DNA of 56,974 nt from Gammaproteobacteria bacterium (GCA_015660645.1 DQKS01000042.1:1-56974), one strand, 5' to 3'; numbered from the stretch's first letter, positions 33,316 to 42,779 are shown. Made by a program: numbers and translations. The notes: a model not told the origin generated them from the letters alone.

Positions 33316-33756
33316 ATGGAAAAAATATTCAAAATCGTTGCGATATACTTTATTCTTATATTTGGTATGAGCACTTATTTAAGTTCTCATCATGCTTTTA
33401 CTGCAGAGTTTGATCCTAATGCTCCAATCAATATAACTGGCAAAGTTATAAAGGTTGAGTGGATTAATCCTCATGCCTGGGTCCATGTTGAAGTTAAAGA
33501 AGGTGGAAAAACTACAGTCTGGATGGTTGAAGGAGGTACTCCGAATACTTTAATAAGAAACGGCATAAACAAAAAAACAATTACGCCAGGAACTGTCATT
33601 GTAGTGAGAGGCTATCAGAGCAAAGGAAAGTTATGCCTACCAAGATGCATTGCTAATGGCAGGGATGTTACTTTTCCAGATGGTAGAAAAGTATTTATGG
33701 GCTCTTCTGGTACAGGAGCACCCAAAGACGGATCAGACCCTAGAGAAAGAAGATAA
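33316..33756 (+). CDS. Small secreted protein, DUF6152-like
   Basis: I chose ATG 33316 (146 residues) because the upstream in-frame start lies inside the previous gene. The signal segment KIVAIYFILIFGMSTYLS is followed by SSHHAFTAEFDPNAPINITG, the HH-A-F-x-A-E-F-D start typical of DUF6152. KVEWINPHAWVHVEV has a third histidine, and GKLCLPRCIANGRDVTFPDG carries two cysteines. The domain is a predicted small beta-barrel (OB-like). The clustered His residues suggest metal binding, which is inference. It follows the paralogues and overlaps the cytochrome gene start (TAATG), so the cluster is one transcript. Confidence 0.82.
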   Translation: MEKIFKIVAIYFILIFGMSTYLSSHHAFTAEFDPNAPINITGKVIKVEWINPHAWVHVEVKEGGKTTVWMVEGGTPNTLIRNGINKKTITPGTVIVVRGYQSKGKLCLPRCIANGRDVTFPDGRKVFMGSSGTGAPKDGSDPRERR

Positions 33757-34205
33757 TGACTCTTTTCTCTCGAGGAATTAGTAAACTCAGCTTATTATTC
33801 CTTCTGCTGTTTATACCCTTTCTCTCTTTTTCTACTGAAGAAGATCATTCTGAGATACACGATTTGATGGCCCATTTACTTGATCCAGCAGCTGAAGCTA
33901 TATGGGATTCGGCAGGGTTTGTTATTACGGAAGAAGGAGAATTTAGTTTAGAACCCAAGAATCAAGAGGAATGGGATAAAGTGCTTTACGGCGCTAAGGT
34001 AATTTCTGAAAGCGCTTTTCTTCTTTCTAGACCTGAAATATCGAAGAATCGTAAGGCTTGGATTACTGTTTCTGGTTTATTGAAGGTAGTTGGTGATAAA
34101 GCCTTTGAAGCAGCTGAAAGGCAAGATGTTGAAGAGCTATTTAAAGTAGGCGCTGATTTGTATCAAGTGTGTGTGGCTTGTCATCAAACCTACATGAAAG
34201 ATTAA
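33756..34205 (+). CDS. Periplasmic cytochrome c'-like protein (C-terminal CxxCH)
   Basis: The protein has 149 residues, with a signal peptide of about 25 residues (LLFLLLFIPFLSFS). The only haem site is CVACH at 139-143, six residues from the C-terminus, and the rest is predicted helical, as in cytochrome c'/c556. It starts at the A of the DUF6152-like stop codon (TAATG), so translation is coupled. A class II cytochrome here suggests that the operon carries electrons in the periplasm, between the secreted paralogues and the two membrane proteins. That role is inferred from context. Confidence 0.82.
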   Translation: MTLFSRGISKLSLLFLLLFIPFLSFSTEEDHSEIHDLMAHLLDPAAEAIWDSAGFVITEEGEFSLEPKNQEEWDKVLYGAKVISESAFLLSRPEISKNRKAWITVSGLLKVVGDKAFEAAERQDVEELFKVGADLYQVCVACHQTYMKD

Positions 34206-34225
34206 AATAATCTGCCTATAATAAG

Positions 34226-34804
34226 ATGCTAAATTTTGTAGAGTGGCTAGCAACTACAAAGTGGAGTATTGCACTTCATGAATCCCTTTATTTATATCCT
34301 TGGATAGAATCATCGCATGTTCTATTTATCTGTTTTTTCTTTGGAACTTTAATATTCGTTGACCTCAGGTTGACTGGAAAAGTGTTTGGAGATCTCTCCA
34401 TAGCTGAAATGAACAAAAAAATATTACCTTTAACCATAATAGGCTTTTGTTTAATGAGCCTTACAGGATTACTTTTATTTTATGCCATACCTATTAGAAA
34501 TTATCAAAATATCTTTTTTAGAATAAAAATCTTCTTAATCTTAGTCGCTGGTTTAAATGCTCTTTTTTTTCACAAAAGAATGTCTAAAGAGGCAAAAAAT
34601 TGGGATAAAGACTCTCTCATACCAACTACTATGAAAGTAAGTGCAGTTGCCTCTTTGTTCATCTGGTCCTTGGTAATAATTTCGGGTCGGTTAATAGCTT
34701 ATAATTGGTTTGACTGTGACAGGCAACCGCAAACCGAATGGATCAATTTCTTAACAAGTTGTGTTGTTGAATATCAATTATATGAAGAAATAGATGGAAT
34801 CTAA
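34226..34804 (+). CDS. Four-helix inner-membrane protein, DUF6644-like (first)
   Basis: The protein has 192 residues. A histidine lies at the start of the first hydrophobic helix in PWIESSHVLFICFFFG, followed by FVDLRLTGKVFG. Helices follow around ILPLTIIGFCLMSLTGLLLF, FLILVAGLNALFFHK (a second histidine) and LFIWSLVIISGRLIAY. The next gene shares the blocks IES-x-H, G-x-LIF-x-DLRL-x-G, and SGR-x-I-x-Y/F, so they are paralogues. Paired intramembrane histidines would allow a b-type haem. A 30-residue C-terminal tail with two cysteines (DCDRQ, TSCVV) is extra. It may accept or donate electrons to the cytochrome c'-like protein; this is inference. Confidence 0.75.
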   Translation: MLNFVEWLATTKWSIALHESLYLYPWIESSHVLFICFFFGTLIFVDLRLTGKVFGDLSIAEMNKKILPLTIIGFCLMSLTGLLLFYAIPIRNYQNIFFRIKIFLILVAGLNALFFHKRMSKEAKNWDKDSLIPTTMKVSAVASLFIWSLVIISGRLIAYNWFDCDRQPQTEWINFLTSCVVEYQLYEEIDGI

Positions 34805-35270
34805 TCAAATAATAGAATTATTCTACTTTTTCGAAGATTCCTTCATAGGTCAATACATTAGGGATTCAACCTGGCTCTTTCCTATTATTGAATCTTTTCA
34901 TTTACTTGGTTTAGCCGTTTTAGGAGGATCAGTAGTTCTAGGTGATTTTAGATTGATGGGTTTTATCTTAAAGACGGAAAAAATTAGTTATGTGGTAAGG
35001 CAGACTAGAACGTGGTTTAAATTCGGGTTTTATTTATTAGTATTAACAGGTGTGCCTTTGTTCTTAAGTGAAGCTGTTAAGTGTTACTACAGCCGAGCTT
35101 TCTGGATCAAGATGGTTTGCCTTGTAATCGGAATAGCATTTACATTTTTAGTAAGAAATCCTTTAGTATTAAAAAATCAGGAAGGAAAGCTCATTCCTTT
35201 ATTAGGATTTTCTTCATTTTTTCTATGGACAGTAGTTGCTGCCTCTGGGAGGTGGATCGGATTTTCGTAG
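34794..35270 (+). CDS. Four-helix inner-membrane protein, DUF6644-like (second)
   Basis: The protein has 158 residues and overlaps the preceding gene by 11 bases. The first helix has FPIIESFHLLGLAVLGGSVV followed by LGDFRLMGFILK, matching the paralogue's IESSH and DLRLTG. The third helix has VRNPL where the paralogue has FHK, so the second histidine is lost. The end SGRWIGF is conserved. One protein keeps two candidate haem ligands and the other one, which would suit an asymmetric heterodimer. It is the last gene of the seven-gene operon; 115 bases separate it from lpdA. Confidence 0.75.
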   Translation: MESNQIIELFYFFEDSFIGQYIRDSTWLFPIIESFHLLGLAVLGGSVVLGDFRLMGFILKTEKISYVVRQTRTWFKFGFYLLVLTGVPLFLSEAVKCYYSRAFWIKMVCLVIGIAFTFLVRNPLVLKNQEGKLIPLLGFSSFFLWTVVAASGRWIGFS

Positions 35271-35382
35271 ATTTCAAAAAAAATGAGTGCTTATTCTTAT
35301 GACAAAAAGAAATTACTTTGTTGCTCATTACCAAAGATTAATTAAACTTTATAAACTGTTATTATTAAATTCATGAGAGTGA

Positions 35383-36822
<1,440 letters not shown>

Positions 36823-36926
36823 AAACAAATGATTAAAAAGGAAGAGGGTAAGTTTTCAAAGATTTTAACCATTATTTATTCTATTTGGTGGTAATACCTA
36901 TCGCTTAGATAAAATTTAACGTAAAT

Positions 36927-36954
36927 TAAGCCTTTTTTAACTACACAAGGCTTA
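36927..36954 (+). promoter_or_regulatory. Inverted repeat in the leader of the GPH symporter
   Basis: TAAGCCTT (36927-36934) and AAGGCTTA (36947-36954) are perfect complements with a 12-base loop, ending 9 bases before the ATG at 36964. The right arm includes AAGG, the only Shine-Dalgarno-like bases, so the hairpin could hide the ribosome site; it may instead be an operator. Confidence 0.45.
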
Positions 36955-36963
36955 TAGATTCTC

Positions 36964-38328
36964 ATGTCTGAATCTTTTTCTAAAAAACTTAGTCTTAAAG
37001 TACGCTTGGGCTATGGTATAGGCGATACCGCTATCTGCTTTTACTGGAGTGGTGTTGGTTTTCTTCTGTTGTATTTCTATACTGATGTAGTTGGTATTTC
37101 ACCCATCCTAGCAGGATCAATTTTTATGATAGGAATGTTATGGGATGCTTTTACCGATCCTTTTATGGGGTATATGGCAGAAAGAACACGTACTAAGTGG
37201 GGCGTATACAGGCCTTATTTACTTTTTGGTAACATTCCCCTTGCTTTATCGTTTGTTCTTTTATTTTGGGTTCCTCCTTTCGATGGCCCGTTATTAATAG
37301 TTTCATTAATATTGATTAATATCTTACACAGAACGTGTTTTACAATTGTAAGTGTTCCATTTTCTTCTTTAACACCAAGGATTACCTCTGACAGTGAAGA
37401 AAGGACGAACTTAACTGGCTTTAGAATGTTGGGAGCTCAAACAGGCACTATCTTAATTACGTCTTTGGCCTTTCCGATAATATTTTTTGTTGGAGGTTCT
37501 GAAGGAGAAGCCAAAGGTTTTTTAGTAATGGCTGCTATAGCCGGTTTTGCCGCTTTAATAATCCAATCTATAACATTCATAACTGTAAAAGAACCTGCTA
37601 ATAGTAAAGGAATAGAAAGAGTCAGTGGAAGTCTCTATGACGCGTTAATTGCCGTCTCAAAGAATAAACCTTTCTGGCTAGTTTTTAGTGCCACTTTAAT
37701 TGTAGGAGTAACCACGCTTTTCTTTGGTAAAAGTTTAATTTACTACGTTAAATATGGATTAGACCTTCATGAACATCAAGGCACTGTCGCCTTTACCGGA
37801 TCAATAATAGGTTTTTTAAGTATTCCAGTTTGGTGGTTCATTTCAAATAAAATAGGTAAGCGCAAAACTTGGTTAATCTCTATGTCATTAACTTTTATTG
37901 CCTTTATTGCCTTTTATCTGTATCCAATTTCTACTTTGAATGAATTACTTGTCTTGGTTGCTTTATTGGGTATAGGCGCAGGAGCTAATGGAATACTTTT
38001 TTGGTCAATGCTACCTGATACTATCGAATATGGAGAAGTTAAAACTGGTATCAGGAGTGAGTCATCTTTATATGGCTTTATGACCTTTGCGCAAAAAGGA
38101 TCAATTGCCATTGCTGCTTCTATATACACTATAGCTTTGACCATAATAGGTTTTGTACCTGATGAAATTCAGACTGTTGAAACTATTACCTCTATGAAAT
38201 CAATCATGAGTCTAATACCTGCATTGGGAGTAGGACTAAGCATTGTATTTATTTATTTTTACCCTTTAGATTCTGAAACACATAAAAAGTTATTGTCAGA
38301 ATTGGAAGAACTGAATGCAGAGAGCTAG
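36964..38328 (+). CDS. Sugar:cation symporter, GPH family (MFS)
   Basis: The protein has 454 residues with 12 hydrophobic helices. GYGIGDTAICFYWSGVGF at 17-34 and the motif FTDPFMGYMAERTRTKWGVYRP (about 62-84; key D-x-F-x-G-x2-x2-R-T-x2-K/RWG-x-xRP) are typical of the glycoside-pentoside-hexuronide family (MelB, XylP, YicJ). It imports a sugar or glycoside with sodium or protons. It sits 4 bases before the Gfo/Idh-AKR fusion gene, so the transported compound is probably the fusion's substrate or its precursor. It is homologous to the symporters at 46949 and 49248 but more distant from them than they are from each other. Confidence 0.88.
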   Translation: MSESFSKKLSLKVRLGYGIGDTAICFYWSGVGFLLLYFYTDVVGISPILAGSIFMIGMLWDAFTDPFMGYMAERTRTKWGVYRPYLLFGNIPLALSFVLLFWVPPFDGPLLIVSLILINILHRTCFTIVSVPFSSLTPRITSDSEERTNLTGFRMLGAQTGTILITSLAFPIIFFVGGSEGEAKGFLVMAAIAGFAALIIQSITFITVKEPANSKGIERVSGSLYDALIAVSKNKPFWLVFSATLIVGVTTLFFGKSLIYYVKYGLDLHEHQGTVAFTGSIIGFLSIPVWWFISNKIGKRKTWLISMSLTFIAFIAFYLYPISTLNELLVLVALLGIGAGANGILFWSMLPDTIEYGEVKTGIRSESSLYGFMTFAQKGSIAIAASIYTIALTIIGFVPDEIQTVETITSMKSIMSLIPALGVGLSIVFIYFYPLDSETHKKLLSELEELNAES

Positions 38329-38332
38329 TTAG

Positions 38333-40336
38333 ATGATAAATTGGGGTATTTTGGGTACTGGTTCTATAGCTAATGCTTTTGCTAAAGCTTCGAGCCAAGC
38401 TGATGGTTCGTGTTTAAAAGCTGTTGCAAGTCGGTCGCAAGAAAGGGCAGATAATTTTGCTAAAGAATACTCATTAAGAAGTTTCGGTAGTTATAACTCT
38501 CTTATAGAAGATCCAGAAATAGATGCAATTTATATTGCTACTCCGCATCCAGATCATTTCGAATGGGCTCTTAAGTCATTGAATAACAAGAAATCAGTCC
38601 TTTGTGAAAAACCAATGACAATAAATGCCACAGAGACAATGGTTTTAATTGAATCAGCTAGAAAAAATAATGTACTTTTGATGGAAGCTTTCATGTACAA
38701 AACACATCCTCAAACGCAAAAAATCTTAGAACTTGTAAAAAAAGAATTAAAAAGTCCTGTAACTATTAATGCGGAGTTTTGTTTTTCAGTTGAAGTCCCG
38801 GATACACACAGGTTGGTTAATAAAGATTTGGGTGGGGGTTCTATAATGGATATAGGTTGCTATCCACTTTCAATGTCTAGATTGTTGGTAGGCTGTTTGC
38901 AAGGAAAGGCATTCTCTAATCCTGTTTCTATAAAAATAGAAGCAGAGCTTAATTCAGACGGCGTGGATCTTAACTCGTCTGCTGAACTTCAATTCGATGA
39001 TAGATCTATTGCCAATATAGCTTCAGCAGTCAACAAAAAGACTGAAAGTTCAGTTACTATCTCAGATGGCATAAAGACTGTATTTATAGATCAGCCTTGG
39101 CACTGTGGAGAGTTTACTAAAAGGCGCTCAACTATAGTTGTCTCAGATCAAGAAGATAATAGGGTTAATTATGAAGTAATCTCTACTAAAGATATTTATG
39201 CGCTAGAGATTGAGCATTTTACGAAACTCTTAAATGAATCAAAAGTAGAATCAGATATTATTTCGCATTCTGACAGTCATGGAAACATGATTGCTTTAGA
39301 TACTTGGAGAAAAGGTGCCGGGGTAGTTTATCCGGATGATAAACCTGAAAATAGGTTTGGTTCTATTCTTGGAGTCGATCTGACGGAAGAAAGGAAAAAA
39401 GTTAAGTATAAGAGCCTGGCTGGTCTAGATAAAAGATTATTTCCATTGGTTTTTGGCTGCGATAATCAATCTGACAGTAATCATGCTTTTGGTATGTTTG
39501 ATCATTATTACCTGGAAGGTGGTAATGTCTTTGATACAGCATATATTTATAATGATGGACGAAGCGATAAGTACTTAGGTCGTTGGATAACTTCAAGAAA
39601 TAACAGAGAGGAGATAGTTATTTTAGGAAAAGGAGCTCACACTCCGCATTGTTTCCCATCCGCAATTAGACCTCAATTAGATGAAACTCTAGACAGGCTA
39701 AATACTGACTATTTAGATATTTATTGTTTGCATCGAGACAACCTTGAGGTTCCAGTAGGTGAGTTTATTGATTTACTTAACGAACTAAAGAAGGAAGGTA
39801 AAATAACAGTATTTGGAGCATCTAATTGGTCTTTAGAACGATTTAAAGAAGCTTCAGATTATGCGAAATCAACCAATCAGGAATCTTTTAGCGTTTTAAG
39901 TAATAATTTTAGTTTAGCTAGAATGATTGAACCTGTTTGGCCGGGCTGTATTAGTTGCTCCGATGATGATTTTAAATCCTTTCTTACACAGGAGCAGGTT
40001 GCAATATTTCCTTGGTCAAGTCAGGCAAGAGGGTTTTTTCTAGATAATCAAGAATTCCAAGGTGCTACCCATGGAGCGAATCCAAACCAAGAGGAGCAAG
40101 ACCGAGTTTGGGGAGATAAAGACAATCAAGAAAGGAGAAGCAGGTGTTTTACTTTGGCCAAAGAGCTGGGTGTTGAACCCATTCAAGTTGCATTAGCTTT
40201 TGTACTCAATCAGCCTTTTCCTTCCTTTCCTCTAATAGGACCAAGAAACTTCTTTGAGACAATGAGTTCATTGTCAGCTATAGAAATTACTTTGACGAAT
40301 GACCAAGTCATGTGGCTAGATTTAAATTCTAATTAG
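38333..40336 (+). CDS. Fusion of Gfo/Idh/MocA dehydrogenase and aldo/keto reductase
   Basis: The protein has 667 residues and two complete NAD(P) enzymes. Residues 1-335 are Gfo/Idh/MocA: GILGTGSIA at 5-13, the hallmark EKP at 92-94 (CEKPMTIN), and GGGSIMDIGCYP at 167-178 with a proton-donor histidine region before it. Residues 365-667 are aldo/keto reductase: Asp401 in VFDTAYIY, Tyr406, Lys433 in LGKGAH and His467 in CLHRDN form the complete tetrad. The join is a short linker at 335-365. The frame is uninterrupted, and both halves keep active-site residues, so it is a real fusion. It could oxidise then reduce the same sugar. The gene follows the symporter in an operon and ends in a terminator. 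Confidence 0.9.
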   Translation: MINWGILGTGSIANAFAKASSQADGSCLKAVASRSQERADNFAKEYSLRSFGSYNSLIEDPEIDAIYIATPHPDHFEWALKSLNNKKSVLCEKPMTINATETMVLIESARKNNVLLMEAFMYKTHPQTQKILELVKKELKSPVTINAEFCFSVEVPDTHRLVNKDLGGGSIMDIGCYPLSMSRLLVGCLQGKAFSNPVSIKIEAELNSDGVDLNSSAELQFDDRSIANIASAVNKKTESSVTISDGIKTVFIDQPWHCGEFTKRRSTIVVSDQEDNRVNYEVISTKDIYALEIEHFTKLLNESKVESDIISHSDSHGNMIALDTWRKGAGVVYPDDKPENRFGSILGVDLTEERKKVKYKSLAGLDKRLFPLVFGCDNQSDSNHAFGMFDHYYLEGGNVFDTAYIYNDGRSDKYLGRWITSRNNREEIVILGKGAHTPHCFPSAIRPQLDETLDRLNTDYLDIYCLHRDNLEVPVGEFIDLLNELKKEGKITVFGASNWSLERFKEASDYAKSTNQESFSVLSNNFSLARMIEPVWPGCISCSDDDFKSFLTQEQVAIFPWSSQARGFFLDNQEFQGATHGANPNQEEQDRVWGDKDNQERRSRCFTLAKELGVEPIQVALAFVLNQPFPSFPLIGPRNFFETMSSLSAIEITLTNDQVMWLDLNSN

Positions 40337-40351
40337 AAATATAAAGATATT

Positions 40352-40371
40352 ACTTGGGAACAAGTTTTTTT
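40352..40371 (+). terminator. Terminator after the fusion gene
   Basis: The stem is ACTTG (40352-40356) with CAAGT (40361-40365) and a GGAA tetraloop, followed by seven T (40365-40371). It is a short but typical Rho-independent terminator that closes the symporter-fusion operon. Confidence 0.7.
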
Positions 40372-40372
40372 A

Positions 40373-40613
40373 TTGTTAATCTAACAGCGGGTGTCCCGCA
40401 TTCAATTTATTACAAGGGGAATTGAGTGTTCGGTTGTTTGTTTCCCTTCAAAGGAGGTGATCAATATTAGTATTTATTTAATAGCAGGAACGACAGGAGG
40501 TGCCTTCTGACACGGGGTATCCCCGGTTCCGGCTGCTGGTCTTAGTTATTGGCAGTTGAAAAGAGGTTGAGATACCCTTTTCTAGAATCCCCGCCAAGTG
40601 CGGGGATTTTTTT
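40373..40613 (+). ncRNA. Candidate structured non-coding RNA between two terminators
   Basis: This gap has no good ORF but a chain of helices: GCGGG/CCCGC (40387-40399), AAGGGGAA/TTTCCCTT (40414-40448), GGAAC/GTTCC closed further by AGC/GCT across a mismatch (40483-40534) and enclosing CGGGG/CCCCG (40513-40525), a GU-rich CTGC/GCAG helix (about 40533-40555), and GAAAAG-GGT/ACC-CTTTTC (40558-40582). The 40586-40613 terminator follows. A terminator upstream (40352-40371) makes it a separate transcript. It contains AAGGAGGTGATC (40451-40462), a 12-base match to the anti-Shine-Dalgarno, and a second AGGAGGTG (40495-40502). Repeated GGA motifs could make it a CsrA/RsmA-titrating sRNA. The 5' end and family are unknown. 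Confidence 0.55.
40586..40613 (+). terminator. Strong Rho-independent terminator of the candidate RNA
   Basis: The stem is AATCCCCGC (40586-40594) with GCGGGGATT (40600-40608), loop CAAGT, then seven T (40607-40613). It points along the plus strand; there is no comparable T run on the other side. Confidence 0.88.
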
Positions 40614-40616
40614 ATA

Positions 40617-41015
40617 CTATTTTCTAGCTCCTTCGCTATCAAATATTCTTAGGTAAGTTAATTGTTCATGATCATCGACGTTTCTAACTTTTACATAATC
40701 ACCTTCTTCTGCCAAAATTACGTCACCTGTTTTTACTTTCAAAGTAGCCTTGTGTTCAATTCCAAAACTTGGATTGGTGCCGTGCCCAGCTTCGTGGTTA
40801 GAGTATTCAACTATCTCCATCTCTCCCGATCCAGACAAGAAAGTATAAACAACTTCAGACTGTATAAGCCTATGGCCTCCAGTAGATCCTTTAGGTTTGA
40901 TGACAGTTTTGCTAGCAACTAACTTTCTTAATAGCTCATTTGTCCAAGTTGTATACGAGTCATTATTTTTAGAAATAGAGTCACCTACTGAAAAGTTTTT
41001 ATATTTTTTTGCCAT
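40617..41015 (-). CDS. Cupin-like protein
   Basis: The start is taken at ATG 41015 (132 residues, beginning MAKKYKNFSVGDSIS); the upstream 30 residues are basic and atypical. The sequence is mainly beta: KPKGSTGGHRLIQSEVVYTFLS, GSGEMEIVEY, then HKATLKVKTGDVILAEEGDYVKV and NVDDHEQLTYLRIF, the usual cupin order with the second-motif G-D-V and the final His-rich strand. The first cupin motif G(X)5HXH is imperfect: GGHR is visible but not the full set, so metal binding is uncertain. It is transcribed divergently from the FAD oxidoreductase, with 129 bases between starts. Confidence 0.65.
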   Translation of the reverse strand: MAKKYKNFSVGDSISKNNDSYTTWTNELLRKLVASKTVIKPKGSTGGHRLIQSEVVYTFLSGSGEMEIVEYSNHEAGHGTNPSFGIEHKATLKVKTGDVILAEEGDYVKVRNVDDHEQLTYLRIFDSEGARK

Positions 41016-41144
41016 AATTTTCTTAGTACAGTTATAGAAAAATATTCTAACACTTTCTTTAAGTTTACTCCGTGGATACTTGCGAGATATGATGCTTATG
41101 TACAATAAATCATTCAGATTGGTTTTTAAATAAAAGAGGTGACT

Positions 41145-42779
41145 ATGAAATTAAGAAAATTTTGGGGATGGGGCTACATGGACGAAGTGCTTACTGCTCA
41201 AGAAGAATCTTCTATTGAAAGTAGGATTTTACAAAATTTTAATGTTGATAAAGTTGATACTTTAGCAATACCTCAAGCTAAGGATATTGAGCTTCCAACA
41301 TCAAGAATCACTATTCCTGCTTCTTTAAAAACTTTTCTTAGCGACGATACTCATGAGAGGTTAAATCATGCTTATGGAAAATCATTTCCTGATATTGCCA
41401 GAGCCTTACTACGAGAATTTCCTTCACCTCCTGATTTAGTTGCCTTCCCTGATACTGAGAATGATTTAAAAAATATCGTTGATTGGGCGGATGAAAATTG
41501 TATTGCTGTTATTCCATACGGAGGAGGTTCAAGTGTTTGTGGAGGAGTTGAAACTTCTGTAGGCGAAGACTATAAGGGTGTAATTTCATTAGATTTAAGG
41601 AATCTAAATAAAGTTTTAGAGATAGATAAAGACAGTAGATCGGCAAGAATCCAAGCAGGTATCCTGGGACCTGATCTAGAAAATACACTAAGGGAACATA
41701 ATCTAACCATGCGACATTACCCTCAAAGTTTTGAGCTTTCTACGCTAGGAGGTTGGATAGCAACAAGATCAGGCGGACATTTTGCTACTTTGTATACACA
41801 CATAGATGATTTCGTCCAATCTACACGCATGGTGACACCCTCTGGTATTATTGAATCAAGAAGATTACCTGGTTCTGGAGCTGGCCCAAGCCCTGACAGA
41901 TTTGTTATTGGGTCCGAGGGGATTCTAGGGGTTATAACTGAAGCGTGGATGAGACTTCAAGATAGACCAACTTTTCGGGCATCTACTTCAGTTGAATTTA
42001 CTGACTATAAGAAGGCATTAAATGCAACAAGGTTGATTAGTCAGTCTGGTTTGTTTCCTGCAAATTGTAGATTGCTGGATTCTAACGAAGCTATGGTAAA
42101 TGGTGCTGGAGACGGTTCAGTGCATGTTTTAATGCTTTCATTTGAATCTGCTGATCACGATGTACAGCCTTGGTTAGAAAGGGCTCTTGAGATTGCAGAA
42201 TCGGAAGGTGGAGAGTTTAATGTCCCTAAATCAACCGATAAAGAGTCTCACCGAAAAGGGTCTTCAGGTACCTGGAGAAATAGCTTTATTAAAGCTCCTT
42301 ACTTTAGGGAAGGTTTTGTTAGACGCGGCATTGTTCAAGATACTTTTGAAACAGCAATAACTTGGGATAAAGCTTATGATTTTATTGAAGAAGCTAAAAA
42401 AAGAAGTGCCCAAGCCATTAAAGAAATTTCGGGTAAAGAGGCTTTAGTAACTTGTAGGATTACTCATACTTATCCGGACGGTTTAGCGCCTTATTTTACT
42501 TACGGTGCGTACGCCACTCCAAGCACCATGTTGGATGTTTGGAAAGACATAAAATTAGCTACCAATGAGATTTGTGTTTCGTTAGGAGGAACCATAACTC
42601 ACCATCATGCTGTTGGTAGAGATCACAGGCCCAATGGTTACGATCAACAAAGAACCGAAGGATTTAAAAATATTCTTAATTCTGTAAAGCTAACAACAGA
42701 CCCAAATGGGATTATGAATCCAGGTGTTTTGATTGATCCTCATGGAAAAAAAATTAAGAACTGGATGACCGCTAAATAA
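41145..42779 (+). CDS. FAD-binding oxidoreductase, alkylglycerone-phosphate synthase (AgpS)-like
   Basis: Start ATG 41145 (544 residues) with AAGAGGT 4-10 bases upstream; a GTG at 41139 lies too close to that site. N-terminal KFWGWGYMDE, the vanillyl-alcohol-oxidase type FAD motif GGGSSVCGG (126-134), QSFELSTLGGWIATRSGGH and PDRFVIGSEGILGVITE are those of alkyl-dihydroxyacetone-phosphate synthases. Near residue 500, THHHAVGRDH matches their catalytic His triplet. Eukaryotic AgpS swaps an acyl for an alkyl chain to make ether lipids. Bacterial relatives are seldom characterised, so an ether-lipid role is an analogy. It is followed by the HD-domain gene 65 bases later. Confidence 0.85.
   Translation: MKLRKFWGWGYMDEVLTAQEESSIESRILQNFNVDKVDTLAIPQAKDIELPTSRITIPASLKTFLSDDTHERLNHAYGKSFPDIARALLREFPSPPDLVAFPDTENDLKNIVDWADENCIAVIPYGGGSSVCGGVETSVGEDYKGVISLDLRNLNKVLEIDKDSRSARIQAGILGPDLENTLREHNLTMRHYPQSFELSTLGGWIATRSGGHFATLYTHIDDFVQSTRMVTPSGIIESRRLPGSGAGPSPDRFVIGSEGILGVITEAWMRLQDRPTFRASTSVEFTDYKKALNATRLISQSGLFPANCRLLDSNEAMVNGAGDGSVHVLMLSFESADHDVQPWLERALEIAESEGGEFNVPKSTDKESHRKGSSGTWRNSFIKAPYFREGFVRRGIVQDTFETAITWDKAYDFIEEAKKRSAQAIKEISGKEALVTCRITHTYPDGLAPYFTYGAYATPSTMLDVWKDIKLATNEICVSLGGTITHHHAVGRDHRPNGYDQQRTEGFKNILNSVKLTTDPNGIMNPGVLIDPHGKKIKNWMTAK

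Noticed and set aside
40450-40462. AAGGAGGTGATC as the end of a 16S rRNA gene on the minus strand
   Set aside because: The flanking bases do not match the conserved 16S 3' region beyond the anti-SD core, and no rRNA continues in either direction.
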